Under the pieces are notes generated by a model, which did no database searches, had not been told where the DNA came from, and worked only from the letters and a program-made list of their open reading frames with translations. A stretch of 64,000 nt of DNA, from NCBI RefSeq assembly GCF_009754915.1, contig NZ_WPIK01000005.1, positions 1-64,000 of the forward strand. The letters are read 5' to 3'. This stretch comes from Mucilaginibacter arboris. Its GTDB lineage: Bacteria; Bacteroidota; Bacteroidia; Sphingobacteriales; Sphingobacteriaceae. A program made the position numbers and the translations under genes. Shown here piece by piece: positions 18,592 through 28,166 of the stretch; the first letter of the stretch is position 1, and each line of letters starts with the position of its first letter.

Positions 18592-19845
18592 TTAAATATG
18601 GTGATTTAAGCTCTCTTCCAGGAACGGATGTTTTTTAGGAATAAGTGACACTTTACTTAAAGCATTTAACATTAAAAAAGTAAATAAACCTACAAAGCCT
18701 AAAGCGATACCAACTTCTTCAACACCAAATCCTCTTCCTTCCGCCCCTACAGTTCCTGGCATAACCATCAGATAGTAATCTAACCAATGGCCACAAAGAA
18801 CAACAATACAAACATATTTTAATACAGTTGGGGCTCTTTTTGCATCACGTGACATTAATAGTAATACCGGGCTACAAAAGTTTAATACAATGTTTAGCCA
18901 AAACCATGGTTTAAATTCAGGCTCCCATCTTTCATAATAATAAACTGTTTCTTCAGGTATATTAGCATAATAGGTAAGTAATAATTGAGCGAACCATAGA
19001 TAGGTCCAAAAAATGGAGAATGCAAAAACTAATTTACCCATATCGTGCAAATGATTTTCAGTAACCCAATCCATATAACCATTTTGTCTAAGGATTATAA
19101 CTACTAAAGCAATCAATGCCAGTCCGCTAACCCACATAGCAGCAAAATTATACCAACCAAACAGGGTTGAAAAATAATAATGTGCCTCTAAAGACATGAT
19201 TGCATCAAAAGCAAAAACAGGATAAGTAAAACCAAATATCGCCAGAAAAACAGCAGAAATACCAAAGCTCTTATTGTAATTAGACATTCCGCCTAATTCA
19301 TCCTCTTTTCTTGAATACTTTACAAGCATTAATCCAATTATAGAATATAGAATTAAAAATATAACAAGTCTCGCTAAAAAGAAAGGTATATTTAAATATC
19401 CTGCTTTTGCTGCAACTTCGGCATTATAAGTTCCACTCCCTTTAATAGTAACCCCTTTAGTGGCCCATTGTGCATATAAGTTAGGCTCAAATATCTTTTT
19501 ACCTTCTTCTATAACTGAGTGATTTGTAAATAAGCCTATGGTAATAATTGCAATCAGAAACAAGCTTGCGTAGGGCAATACTTTAGCAAATGCTTGAGGA
19601 ACTCGAAGAATTGAAGAAGACCAACCTGCTTGTGATACATATTGTATGGCACAAAATAAAACACCAGCCATGCAAACGCAAGCAAAATAATAGCTCATCA
19701 GTAATAAGTTTGCAAAGATCCGCTCCGTTTGACCTGTCAATAATCCAAATAAAATAGCTAACAAACCAATTGCAATGGCTATCAAGCTATAGGTTTTAGC
19801 TTTCCCCGAAAATTCAAATTGTTGGTCGTAATTAATAGCTTTCAT
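18592..19845 (-). CDS. actF: Alternative complex III subunit ActF
   Basis: 417 residues from ATG at 19845 (MKAINYDQQFEF), chosen because the earlier ATG at 19884 overlaps actE by 26 bp. Ten or so membrane helices of the NrfD-related ActF type, with FDAIMSLEAHYYFSTLFGWY and LHDMGKLVFAFSIFWTYLWF. It is a quinol-side membrane subunit of the quinol:cytochrome c oxidoreductase. 46 bp upstream of coxB, which ties the complex to the oxidase. Confidence 0.93.
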   Translation of the reverse strand: MKAINYDQQFEFSGKAKTYSLIAIAIGLLAILFGLLTGQTERIFANLLLMSYYFACVCMAGVLFCAIQYVSQAGWSSSILRVPQAFAKVLPYASLFLIAIITIGLFTNHSVIEEGKKIFEPNLYAQWATKGVTIKGSGTYNAEVAAKAGYLNIPFFLARLVIFLILYSIIGLMLVKYSRKEDELGGMSNYNKSFGISAVFLAIFGFTYPVFAFDAIMSLEAHYYFSTLFGWYNFAAMWVSGLALIALVVIILRQNGYMDWVTENHLHDMGKLVFAFSIFWTYLWFAQLLLTYYANIPEETVYYYERWEPEFKPWFWLNIVLNFCSPVLLLMSRDAKRAPTVLKYVCIVVLCGHWLDYYLMVMPGTVGAEGRGFGVEEVGIALGFVGLFTFLMLNALSKVSLIPKKHPFLEESLNHHI

Positions 19846-19858
19846 CAATTTGTCGATA

Positions 19859-20437
19859 TTATAATTTTTGTAATTGGTGAACATACAGCACTACTTTCCA
19901 GCGCTCATCAGGAGCTAACTGAGAAGCATAAGAACCCATAGCATTTAACCCATAAGTGATTGTATGATAAATTTTTCCATCTGTAAGGTCTTTCATAGCA
20001 CCCCCTCTGGATGAATTACCTTTTGAATACGATGGAGGAGCAGGAAAACCATGTTGCACAACTAATCCATCACCCTGGCCTTGTATACCATGGCATGGCG
20101 AACAAAAGTGTTCAAATAAAATTTTACCATCAGCAAGACTTTGCTTAGTAGCTATGTATTTATTTACTACCTCTACACTTGCTCTCTCATATCCCTCTTT
20201 TGTATTTGGATAATCAAACCGAACGAAACCAATTGGTATAGTACCTGCAGGTGGAAGCTGCGCAGTTTTTCCATCTTTAAAATTAGTATTAGGCTGGTCA
20301 GGATCATAAGCAATATGTTCATACATGTTAGGTGCATATTCCCATCCGGTGCTGCGTTTATCTTTACCGCAAGCAGTAAGTAAAACAGATACGACAGTAA
20401 CTACTGCAATTATACTGAGTATCTTAAATTTATTCAT
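19859..20437 (-). CDS. actE: Alternative complex III monoheme cytochrome c ActE
   Basis: 192 residues from ATG at 20437 (an upstream ATG at 20458 lies deeper in actD). Lipoprotein signal with lipobox LTAC, then a class I cytochrome c domain (about 100-190): heme site CSPCH and distal Met in LNAMGSYA. It hands electrons to the oxidase. It overlaps actD by 8 bp. Confidence 0.93.
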   Translation of the reverse strand: MNKFKILSIIAVVTVVSVLLTACGKDKRSTGWEYAPNMYEHIAYDPDQPNTNFKDGKTAQLPPAGTIPIGFVRFDYPNTKEGYERASVEVVNKYIATKQSLADGKILFEHFCSPCHGIQGQGDGLVVQHGFPAPPSYSKGNSSRGGAMKDLTDGKIYHTITYGLNAMGSYASQLAPDERWKVVLYVHQLQKL

Positions 20438-20966
20438 AGCTAATATATTTTCTGTCATTATGCTTAATTTCTACAGCACCCGCTGATTTTAGTACAGAAT
20501 CAATCTGATTATGATCATAATTAGTCTTTGCGTTTATAGCAATTACAAAACGATCATCCGTAGCCCTTAAGTCCATTACTCTCGGTGTACGGCCCGGAAA
20601 AAGATGATTCGAATAAAAATAAGTGAAGACCATACCAAAAGAACTGAATAACACGGTCCATTCAAAACAAATAGGTACAAAATCAGGAACTGCAAAATGC
20701 GGTTTACCTCCAATATTCATAGGCCAATCATGAACAAGCATATAATATAGCATACAAAAAGCCACTGTACAACCAGTACAGCCAAAGATAAATGCAGCAA
20801 TTGGTAAACGAGATTCTTTTATACCTAACTTATTTTCAATACCATGGATTGGCATTGGGGTAAAGACATCGTAAATAGAAATACCTTTTTCTTTAAGGTT
20901 GTCGATGCCCTTCATCATATCATCAGGATCATCAAAGATACCAAGTATATATTTCGTACTATTCAT
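20430..20966 (-). CDS. actD: Alternative complex III subunit ActD (DUF3341)
   Basis: 178 residues. Ferredoxin-like N-terminus (YILGIFDDPDDMMKGIDNLKEKG), two membrane helices (about 56-80 and 100-122) and a C-terminal soluble part (FVIAINAKTNYD). This is the DUF3341 layout of ActD, a structural subunit. 2 bp after actC. Confidence 0.93.
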   Translation of the reverse strand: MNSTKYILGIFDDPDDMMKGIDNLKEKGISIYDVFTPMPIHGIENKLGIKESRLPIAAFIFGCTGCTVAFCMLYYMLVHDWPMNIGGKPHFAVPDFVPICFEWTVLFSSFGMVFTYFYSNHLFPGRTPRVMDLRATDDRFVIAINAKTNYDHNQIDSVLKSAGAVEIKHNDRKYISYE

Positions 20967-20968
20967 AA

Positions 20969-22441
20969 TTAAGTATTTTGGTATTCAGCTTGTTCAATAC
21001 TGTCATATTTTATTAAACTATCCTTGTAGTATTCTACCTGGGCAGTATCTATATTTCCATGTTTTAAAAGTTTCTTTTTCTCTTGTTCGCTGGAACTTTT
21101 TAAAAGTAATTTCACTTCTGCCATTGCTACAGATGGTAATACGCGTAAAAACAGTAAAAACATGGTAAAGAATAAGCCAATTGATCCAATAAAAACGCTT
21201 ACATCTACCCATGTTGGATGAAACATAGCCCAGCTAGATGGAAGGAAATCCCGATGAAGTGATACTACAATGATTACAAAACGCTCAAACCACATACCGA
21301 TATTTACAATGATAGATAAAGCCCATGATATGGCAATATTTGTCCTAACACTTTTAAACCACATTAATTGTGTCATTAGTACATTACACCCATACATCAT
21401 ACAGCCTGCCCACCAGTAAGGCCCTATAAATCTATTTAAGAAAGTATATTGCTCATATTCACCTCCAGAGTAATACGCAATAAAAAACTCTGTAAGATAG
21501 GCCACACCCACAATTGATCCTGTTGTTAGGATAATTTTGTTCATAGATTCAATATGAAACATAGTGATGTAATTCTCTAATCCTAACACCTTTCGGGTTA
21601 CTAATAATAAAGTTTGAACCATAGCAAACCCCGAGAATATAGCCCCGGCAACGAAATAGGGTGGAAAAATAGTAGTATGCCAACCTGGTTCAAGGGAAGT
21701 TGCAAAGTCCATTGATACAATTGTATGTACTGAAAGTACTAATGGGGTTGCAACACCTGCAAGTACAAGGGACACTGCTTCAAATCGTTGCCATGTTTTA
21801 ACTGAACCATTCCATCCAAATGACATTACAGAATAAATTTTACGTCGTATGCCAGTTGACCTGTCACGAATTGTTGCAATATCAGGCAATAAACCTGTGT
21901 ACCAAAAAACTAAGGATACAGAGAAGTAAGTAGAGATAGCGAACACGTCCCAAACGAGTGGGGAATTAAAATTTACCCATAAAGAGCCATATTGATTAGG
22001 TAAAGGCAAAGTGTATAGTGCCATCCATGGACGCCCCATGTGAGAAACAACATAAGTTGCCGCACAGATAACGGCAAAAATGGTCATAGCCTCAGCAGAA
22101 CGGTTGATTGAATTACGCCAATTTTGACGGAATAGTAAAAGTACAGCAGAAATCAACGTACCAGCGTGGCCAATACCTACCCACCAAACAAAGCCTGTAA
22201 TATCCCAGGCCCAACCTACTGTTTTGTTTAAACCCCATGCACCAATGCCATACCAAAATGTATAACTAACTGCACATAACCACAGCAATGCTCCTAAAGA
22301 CGCAACGCTAAAGCCAATCCACCAGGCTTTATTAGGCATATTTTCAACAGGAAACAGAATATCATTTGTTATTTTAGAATAAGTGATATTATCCCCTGTT
22401 ATTAAAGGTTCCCTGATTATAGATTCGTGTTGAGATGACAT
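20969..22441 (-). CDS. actC: Alternative complex III subunit ActC (NrfD/PsrC family)
   Basis: 490 residues with about ten membrane helices. PsrC-like conserved segments: WWVGIGHAGTLISAVLLLFRQNWR, VVSHMGRPWMALY, SIVSMDFATSLEPGWHTTIFPPYFVAGA and the C-terminal SWAMFHPTWVD. It forms the quinol site on the periplasmic side next to ActB. 26 bp after actB. Confidence 0.95.
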   Translation of the reverse strand: MSSQHESIIREPLITGDNITYSKITNDILFPVENMPNKAWWIGFSVASLGALLWLCAVSYTFWYGIGAWGLNKTVGWAWDITGFVWWVGIGHAGTLISAVLLLFRQNWRNSINRSAEAMTIFAVICAATYVVSHMGRPWMALYTLPLPNQYGSLWVNFNSPLVWDVFAISTYFSVSLVFWYTGLLPDIATIRDRSTGIRRKIYSVMSFGWNGSVKTWQRFEAVSLVLAGVATPLVLSVHTIVSMDFATSLEPGWHTTIFPPYFVAGAIFSGFAMVQTLLLVTRKVLGLENYITMFHIESMNKIILTTGSIVGVAYLTEFFIAYYSGGEYEQYTFLNRFIGPYWWAGCMMYGCNVLMTQLMWFKSVRTNIAISWALSIIVNIGMWFERFVIIVVSLHRDFLPSSWAMFHPTWVDVSVFIGSIGLFFTMFLLFLRVLPSVAMAEVKLLLKSSSEQEKKKLLKHGNIDTAQVEYYKDSLIKYDSIEQAEYQNT

Positions 22442-22467
22442 ACTACTTATGTTTCGTTAAGTTATAA

Positions 22468-25400
22468 TTAAGCCAGAGTTTCATTAACATTTCTTACTTT
22501 AACCTGATAGCCAACTCCAGGCTGGGTGTTAAGTTCTTCCAATACGTAATAAGTACGCTCACTTTTTAATGCTTTAGAAACTACTGAGTCAGGATCATTA
22601 ACATTTCCAAAAATAATGGCATTGGTTGGACAAGTTTGCTGACAAGCAGTTTTAACTTCCCCGTCTTTTAACGCCCGTTGGTCAATTTTTGCTTTAAGTT
22701 TTCCACCTTGAATACGTTGGATACACATAGTACATTTTTCCATTACCCCACGGAAACGAGTGGTAACATCGGGATTTAATACTAATTGTGTATGCTCGTT
22801 GTTAAGATAATTATCAAAACGGGAATCATTCCAGTAATTGAACCAATTGAACCTTCTAACCTTGTACGGACAGTTATTCGCGCAATAGCGTGTCCCTACA
22901 CAACGGTTATATGCCATATGGTTTAACCCTTCTGATGAGTGAACAGTTGCAAGAACCGGACAAACGGTTTCACAAGGGGCATGATCACAATGCTGGCAAA
23001 GCATCGGCTGATGTATTACCGAAACATTATCCAAATCTTCCAGCTTATCGATTTCCCTTTCTTCAGTTACATTTTCATTGCCCTCTTTAAAACTGTAATA
23101 ACGATCAATACGTATCCAGTGCATTTCCCGTCTGCGACGAACTTCATCCTTTCCAACTACCGGAATATTATTTTCTACATTACAGGCAACTATACAAGCT
23201 CCGCAACCTGTACAGGCATTTAAATCAATGGCCATTACCCAATTATATTCAGGGCGGTTATATTCTGGCCAAAGCGTATAGGTTTTATGTTCTGCTTCGT
23301 GACGGCCATTAGCTGACGAAGGATCTTTCAAATACTTATCAAAAGACGTTTCGCGGATAATATTCCGTCCTTCATAGGAATGATGCGTTTGTGTCTGAGC
23401 TAAAATATAGACATCACCTGTGGTAGAAATGGAAGCTGGTGCAGCGGTTTGAAAAGTGCCGTTTTTAAAAGTAAAGAAAGGAAAAGCATTTTTACCAACA
23501 CCCGTCCCAACTTTTCCGCTTAATGTCCGTCCATATCCTAACGCAACAGAAATAGTTCCCTGAGCTTGGCCTGGTTGTAATAAAACAGGCAATTCTACTG
23601 TATGGCTTCCGGAAGAAACTTTTAATACATCACCTTCTTTTATGCCTAATTTTTCTGCAAATTTTGGTGCAATAGCAACAAAATTATCCCAGGTAACTTT
23701 AGAAACAGGCTCCGGAAGTTCCTGCAACCATGGGTTGTTCGCTTTTCTGCCATCTCCCATGTTAACAGTTTCATAAACTAGCAACTCTACTGCATTTGCA
23801 CCGCTTGCTGTTAACTGGTTACTGCGGTTGATAATATTTTGTGCAATAACATTTAAATCTTTATTAAACGTATAAGCAGTTACTGGCGCTCCTGCTGTTT
23901 TTACCACACCATTTTGTAAGAGTGTTTCCCAGCCTGCTTGTCCCGTAAGGCCAACTTGTGGAAGTATATTTGTTTCCCAGTTATTTTTTACAAATGAATA
24001 ATAATCTTTAACTGGATTATCAGTCCAAATCAATAAACTTTGTTCTGCCTGGCGGGTATTATAAACGGGATTGATAGTTGGTTGAACAATGGTATAATAA
24101 CCAGCAAAGATATTATCATCGCCCCAAGTTTCTAAGTAATGATTTTTAGCCGCTATAATGTCACATAACGAAGATGTTTCATCATTTCGATCAGAAAAAG
24201 AAACTTTTAAAGGTACTTTAGCTAATGCTTGGGTAAAATCTTTGGCATTAAAGTAATTATAAGCCGGGTTTGCATCCATAAAGAATACAGCACCAACTTC
24301 ACCACGTTTCATTTCATTGATAAACTCAACAAATTCGGCATCATTACCAGCATATTGATAAGATGGGTTATCAAGGTCTATAGTAGTTCCATAACTTCCA
24401 AGCAAAGAGTTAATGGCATTAACCAAAACCTGCATAGCTACATCATTGCAACCGCATACAACTAACGATCTGCCTTTTGCTGCCAACAACTCTTTTGCAA
24501 CTAAAGTTATAGCAGTATCCGCTGCTTTATTACTTAATTGTTTTGAGCCAGGAAGTGTAGTACCAGAAATTGCATTGTATAAATTAATTATTGCAAGGCC
24601 TTCTTCTGATGGTTTAATCTGGATACGGGTATCTGCATTTGTTCCTGTCATAGTCATGCCAGCTTCGAACTGCACATGTCGCGACATTTTTTTATTTTGT
24701 AACGATGTATTGTTTCTATTGCTAACCCACTGGCGCATATACTCAACAGGAGAAATCCATGTTCCCAGGAAATCAGCACCAAAACTTACAATTACATCTG
24801 CTTTTTCGAAATGATAATGTGGCAAAACAGCTTTTCCGAAACTGTTTTGATTCGCCTGAATGATACCTGTGTAAGAGATAGCATCATAATTGATTTGTTT
24901 TGTTGTTGGAAATTTAGCAGTAAACGCAGCAATAACCGCTTTAGTAGAAGGACTGTGAACTGTAGAAGAAACAATTCGTATTTTTTTACCGCTTGCAGCT
25001 ACAGTAGCTAATTCTCTTTTGATAAAGCCATCAACTGCGTCCCAGCTTGATTCATCTTTTTGTAATACCGGATTTTGCAACCTGGTTACATCATACAAAT
25101 CTAAAACAGAAGCCTGGCCTTGCGCACTTAAACTGCCACCGCCAATCAGGTCTTCTGGGTTTCCTTCAATTTTAATTGGACGGCCTTCTCTCGTTTTTAC
25201 CAGAATGCCCTGGCCATTATAACTTGAAGTATAAAAATTTGCAACACCAGGAGTAACTTCCTCCGGTTTAATTAAATAAGGAATTGATTTATGTACCGGA
25301 ACTTTTTGGCAGGCAGCTAAAGTTACTGCCCCAACTCCAAATCCCAATGCTTTTAAGAAATCACGCCGCGGGGTTTTGGCAGATAAACCTGCTCCGCTTA

Positions 25401-25512
25401 AAACTTCTTCTATTGGAAGTGGTTCAGCAAACTCGCTTTTGTTCATCTCCATGAACTCAGGGGAATTATTCAACTCCTCTAAACCTTTCCAGTATTTTTT
25501 ATTGCTTTCCAT
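22468..25512 (-). CDS. actB: Alternative complex III iron-sulfur subunit ActB
   Basis: 1014 residues. A Tat-type signal appears at about 48-70 (TPRRDFLKALGFGVG), then a large molybdopterin-oxidoreductase-like domain that in this family carries no Mo cofactor, then a ferredoxin domain (about 760-1000) with cysteine clusters CTGCGACIVAC, CQHCDHAPCETVC, CVGTRYCANNC and CTMCIQ...CQQTC, enough for several [Fe-S] clusters. It carries electrons from ActC toward the heme subunits. Length and order are normal for the family. Confidence 0.96.
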   Translation of the reverse strand: MESNKKYWKGLEELNNSPEFMEMNKSEFAEPLPIEEVLSGAGLSAKTPRRDFLKALGFGVGAVTLAACQKVPVHKSIPYLIKPEEVTPGVANFYTSSYNGQGILVKTREGRPIKIEGNPEDLIGGGSLSAQGQASVLDLYDVTRLQNPVLQKDESSWDAVDGFIKRELATVAASGKKIRIVSSTVHSPSTKAVIAAFTAKFPTTKQINYDAISYTGIIQANQNSFGKAVLPHYHFEKADVIVSFGADFLGTWISPVEYMRQWVSNRNNTSLQNKKMSRHVQFEAGMTMTGTNADTRIQIKPSEEGLAIINLYNAISGTTLPGSKQLSNKAADTAITLVAKELLAAKGRSLVVCGCNDVAMQVLVNAINSLLGSYGTTIDLDNPSYQYAGNDAEFVEFINEMKRGEVGAVFFMDANPAYNYFNAKDFTQALAKVPLKVSFSDRNDETSSLCDIIAAKNHYLETWGDDNIFAGYYTIVQPTINPVYNTRQAEQSLLIWTDNPVKDYYSFVKNNWETNILPQVGLTGQAGWETLLQNGVVKTAGAPVTAYTFNKDLNVIAQNIINRSNQLTASGANAVELLVYETVNMGDGRKANNPWLQELPEPVSKVTWDNFVAIAPKFAEKLGIKEGDVLKVSSGSHTVELPVLLQPGQAQGTISVALGYGRTLSGKVGTGVGKNAFPFFTFKNGTFQTAAPASISTTGDVYILAQTQTHHSYEGRNIIRETSFDKYLKDPSSANGRHEAEHKTYTLWPEYNRPEYNWVMAIDLNACTGCGACIVACNVENNIPVVGKDEVRRRREMHWIRIDRYYSFKEGNENVTEEREIDKLEDLDNVSVIHQPMLCQHCDHAPCETVCPVLATVHSSEGLNHMAYNRCVGTRYCANNCPYKVRRFNWFNYWNDSRFDNYLNNEHTQLVLNPDVTTRFRGVMEKCTMCIQRIQGGKLKAKIDQRALKDGEVKTACQQTCPTNAIIFGNVNDPDSVVSKALKSERTYYVLEELNTQPGVGYQVKVRNVNETLA

Positions 25513-25555
25513 TTAAGCTTTGTAAACTATAATTGTAAATGCTTTTTGTTAAAAA

Positions 25556-26827
25556 TTAATAATGACACTTGCCACACTCAATACCGCCTAATGATGCTTC
25601 TGTAACTCTTTCGCCACGTTTAATACGATCATGAACATCAGTCATGCGGTCATAGTAGGCATTACCTTTAAAGTTAACTTCTGTACGTTTATGGCACTGG
25701 ATACACCATTTCATGGTTAAAGGGGAATATTGATAAACTTCCTGCATTTCCTGGATCGGGCCATGGCAAGCCTGGCATTTAATTCCGCCTACTTTAACGT
25801 GCTGGGAGTGGTTGAAATAAGCAAAGTCTGGCAGGTTATGAATACGGACCCATTGAATTGGCTTTGCTTTCGTACTGTCGTATTTTTGTGTTTGCGGATC
25901 GTAACCTAAAGCATTATAGATTTTTTGTATCTCGGGAGACTCTGTTTTAACTACTTTATGGCAGTTCATGCAAACATTTAAAGAAGGAATAGAAGCATTC
26001 TTAGATTTATAGGCACCTGAATGGCAATACTGGCAATCTATTTTCATTGCGCCCGCATGCAACTGGTGGGAATATTTGATTGGCTGCACCGGTTGATAGC
26101 CTTGGTGCACGTTAGTATTCCAAAGTGTTACCCAAGTCCAGCTTCCTAATCCAACTACCAAACAAAGCACTACAAAAAATACAAACTTTTTATTTTTAGC
26201 TAATATTTTAACTGTTGCTAAACGGTCAACCGCTGGTTTTTCTTCTTCTTCTGTATCTTCCGGAAGAATACCTTGTTTTTGCAAAAGCAACCTTTCCAAA
26301 GTACCAATTACCCTGTTTAAAACAAGAATAATCAGGAAGGCAATAACAATTACACCAATTAAACCAAGCAGCATTACATTGCTTGGGCCAGAATCAGCAA
26401 CTGCACCAGAACCATCACCTGTAGGGGTAGCTTTAGCTGCTTGTACTTTTTTCCACTGATCTTTTACATATCCCAAAATGTCTTTTACATCCTGATCGCT
26501 CAGGTTTGTAAATACACTCATTTGAGATTGGTTGTATTCGTTATAAATAGTAAGCGCCTTCGGATTTTTTGCAGCAATTAACGCTTGGTTATTCTGGATC
26601 CATTTGATCAAATAAGCTTCATCAGGTTCTGAAGTAATGGTTGGGCCTAAAGCAGGGCCAGTCATGCGGATATCAATTTTATGGCATGAACCGCAATTGC
26701 TGCTTTTAAACAGCGCCTCTCCTTTTGCCGGGTCCTGGGCATGGGCAGTGGTGCCAAAAGCAACAAAAGCTGCAACAATGAACAGTAACCTTGAAATCTG
26801 CTTTAAAAGCAATGAGACATTTCTCAT
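25556..26827 (-). CDS. actA: Alternative complex III multiheme cytochrome c ActA
   Basis: 423 residues from ATG at 26827 (MRNVSLLL), which gives a signal peptide ending TAHAQ; an upstream in-frame start at 26893 is not needed. An N-terminal monoheme cytochrome c domain (CGSCH), a helix (about 150-172), a second helix (about 218-238), then a pentaheme domain with CQYCH, CMNCH, CQACH, CIQCH and CGKCH. Six heme sites in all; many ActA have five, so the extra N-terminal cytochrome domain is the Bacteroidota form. First gene of the operon. Confidence 0.95.
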   Translation of the reverse strand: MRNVSLLLKQISRLLFIVAAFVAFGTTAHAQDPAKGEALFKSSNCGSCHKIDIRMTGPALGPTITSEPDEAYLIKWIQNNQALIAAKNPKALTIYNEYNQSQMSVFTNLSDQDVKDILGYVKDQWKKVQAAKATPTGDGSGAVADSGPSNVMLLGLIGVIVIAFLIILVLNRVIGTLERLLLQKQGILPEDTEEEEKPAVDRLATVKILAKNKKFVFFVVLCLVVGLGSWTWVTLWNTNVHQGYQPVQPIKYSHQLHAGAMKIDCQYCHSGAYKSKNASIPSLNVCMNCHKVVKTESPEIQKIYNALGYDPQTQKYDSTKAKPIQWVRIHNLPDFAYFNHSQHVKVGGIKCQACHGPIQEMQEVYQYSPLTMKWCIQCHKRTEVNFKGNAYYDRMTDVHDRIKRGERVTEASLGGIECGKCHY

Positions 26828-26905
26828 AGGGTGTATATATGCTTTAATAGTTATTGAAGAACCGAAATTGTTGAAACAACCTGTATTTACCACAATTCCA
26901 GTTCA

Positions 26906-26939
26906 CAAAAGTATAATTTATAAAAGTACCAGTGACAAT
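26906..26939 (-). promoter_or_regulatory. Candidate promoter of the act-cox operon
   Basis: On the minus strand: -7 box TACTTTTG (26906-26913), exact consensus, with ATTG (26936-26939) 22 nt upstream in place of TTTG. It would give a leader of about 75 nt before actA. No operator was recognised. Confidence 0.45.
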
Positions 26940-27040
26940 TTGATGACTGTTAAAACCAATTTATATCCATTCTAAATAAAGCGGAAAAACGGTCTTTTTT
27001 ATACAGTTTAAGCATATTTTAACAGATTATGTTTTAACTC

Positions 27041-27052
27041 ATGCTTCTTTTA
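27041..27052 (-). repeat. Dispersed 12-bp motif copy (GAAG form)
   Basis: ATGCTTCTTTTA followed by TGGCA and TAAAA. It sits just after the deoxyhypusine synthase-like gene and upstream of the act promoter, so it may mark the end of that transcript. Confidence 0.8.
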
Positions 27053-27077
27053 TGGCATAAAAATTTGATTATATAAA

Positions 27078-28058
27078 TTATTGTTTTAAAATCCAGGCAA
27101 ATATTAACGGAACTACAATAGTTGCATCAGATTCTACAATAAACTTAGGTGTATGTATATCTAATTTGCCCCAGGTTATTTTTTCGTTAGGAACGGCGCC
27201 AGAATATGAACCATAAGAAGTAGTAGAATCAGAAACCTGGCAGAAATAACTCCAGAAAGGGATTTTATCCATTTCCAAATCCTGGTAAAGCATCGGCACA
27301 ACACAAATCGGAAAATCGCCTGCAATACCGCCGCCAATCTGGAAAAAGCCTATTCCTTTACCACCAGAATTTTTGATATACCAATCCGCCAGCCAAGCCA
27401 TGTATTCAATCCCGCTTTTCATGGTGCTTGCTTTGATCTCGTTTTTGATGACGTAAGAAGCAAAGATATTCCCCATGGTTGAATCTTCCCATCCCGGAAC
27501 TACAATCGGCAGGTTTTTCTCAGCAGCAGCCAACATCCATGAATTTACCGGATCGATTTCATAATACTGCTCCAGCTCTCCGCTTAATAAAATTTTGTAC
27601 ATGTATTCATGCGGAAAATAACGCTCGCCACTGGTGTCGGCATCTTTCCAGATTTTATAAATATGTTTTTGCAAACGGCGGAAAGCTTCTTCTTCAGGAA
27701 TACAAGTATCAGTAACGCGGTTGTAATGGTTTTCTAACAAATCCCATTCGTCCTGCGGACTTAAATCACGGTAATTAGGCACGCGTTTGTAATGAGAATG
27801 TGCAACCAGGTTCATAATATCTTCTTCCAGGTTTGCCCCGGTACAGGAAATAATAGCAATTTTATCCTGGCGGATCATTTCTGCCAAAGAAATTCCAAGT
27901 TCTGCCGTACTCATTGCCCCGGCTATGGTTACCATCATTTTGCCGCCTTCCAGCAAATGCGTTTCGTAACCTTTTGCTGCATCTACCATAGCTGCGGCGT
28001 TAAAATGGAGGTATTGTTTTTCTATGAATTGAGATATTGGCCCTCGTTCTGTACTCAT
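27078..28058 (-). CDS. Deoxyhypusine synthase-family protein
   Basis: 326 residues. The NAD-binding and active-site pattern of the DHS family is present: LVAHSHYKRVPNYRDLS, GWEDSTMGN, IGGGIAGDFPICVVPML, and SGAVPNEKITWGKL in which the Lys matches the catalytic Lys of deoxyhypusine synthase. Bacteria lack eIF5A, so the product is more likely homospermidine or another polyamine conjugate; the real reaction is not known here. It stands alone, with -7 box at 28079. Confidence 0.88.
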   Translation of the reverse strand: MSTERGPISQFIEKQYLHFNAAAMVDAAKGYETHLLEGGKMMVTIAGAMSTAELGISLAEMIRQDKIAIISCTGANLEEDIMNLVAHSHYKRVPNYRDLSPQDEWDLLENHYNRVTDTCIPEEEAFRRLQKHIYKIWKDADTSGERYFPHEYMYKILLSGELEQYYEIDPVNSWMLAAAEKNLPIVVPGWEDSTMGNIFASYVIKNEIKASTMKSGIEYMAWLADWYIKNSGGKGIGFFQIGGGIAGDFPICVVPMLYQDLEMDKIPFWSYFCQVSDSTTSYGSYSGAVPNEKITWGKLDIHTPKFIVESDATIVVPLIFAWILKQ

Positions 28059-28078
28059 TGTGTTATCTTAAATTTTTG

Positions 28079-28086
28079 CAAATATA
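28079..28086 (-). promoter_or_regulatory. Candidate -7 box TATATTTG
   Basis: Exact TAnnTTTG on the minus strand, 20 nt before the start at 28058. No clear -33 element is visible. Confidence 0.4.
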
Positions 28087-28166
28087 CATTTGAACGAACG
28101 GAATTTCATCCTTAAATATAATCAGCCCGTAGAAGCGGCAGATATTTTATCTTCGCATCAAATTTC

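Noticed and set aside
10464-26827. The respiratory cluster as a novel system
   Set aside because: Gene order and content match known alternative complex III plus A1-type oxidase clusters of Bacteroidota.
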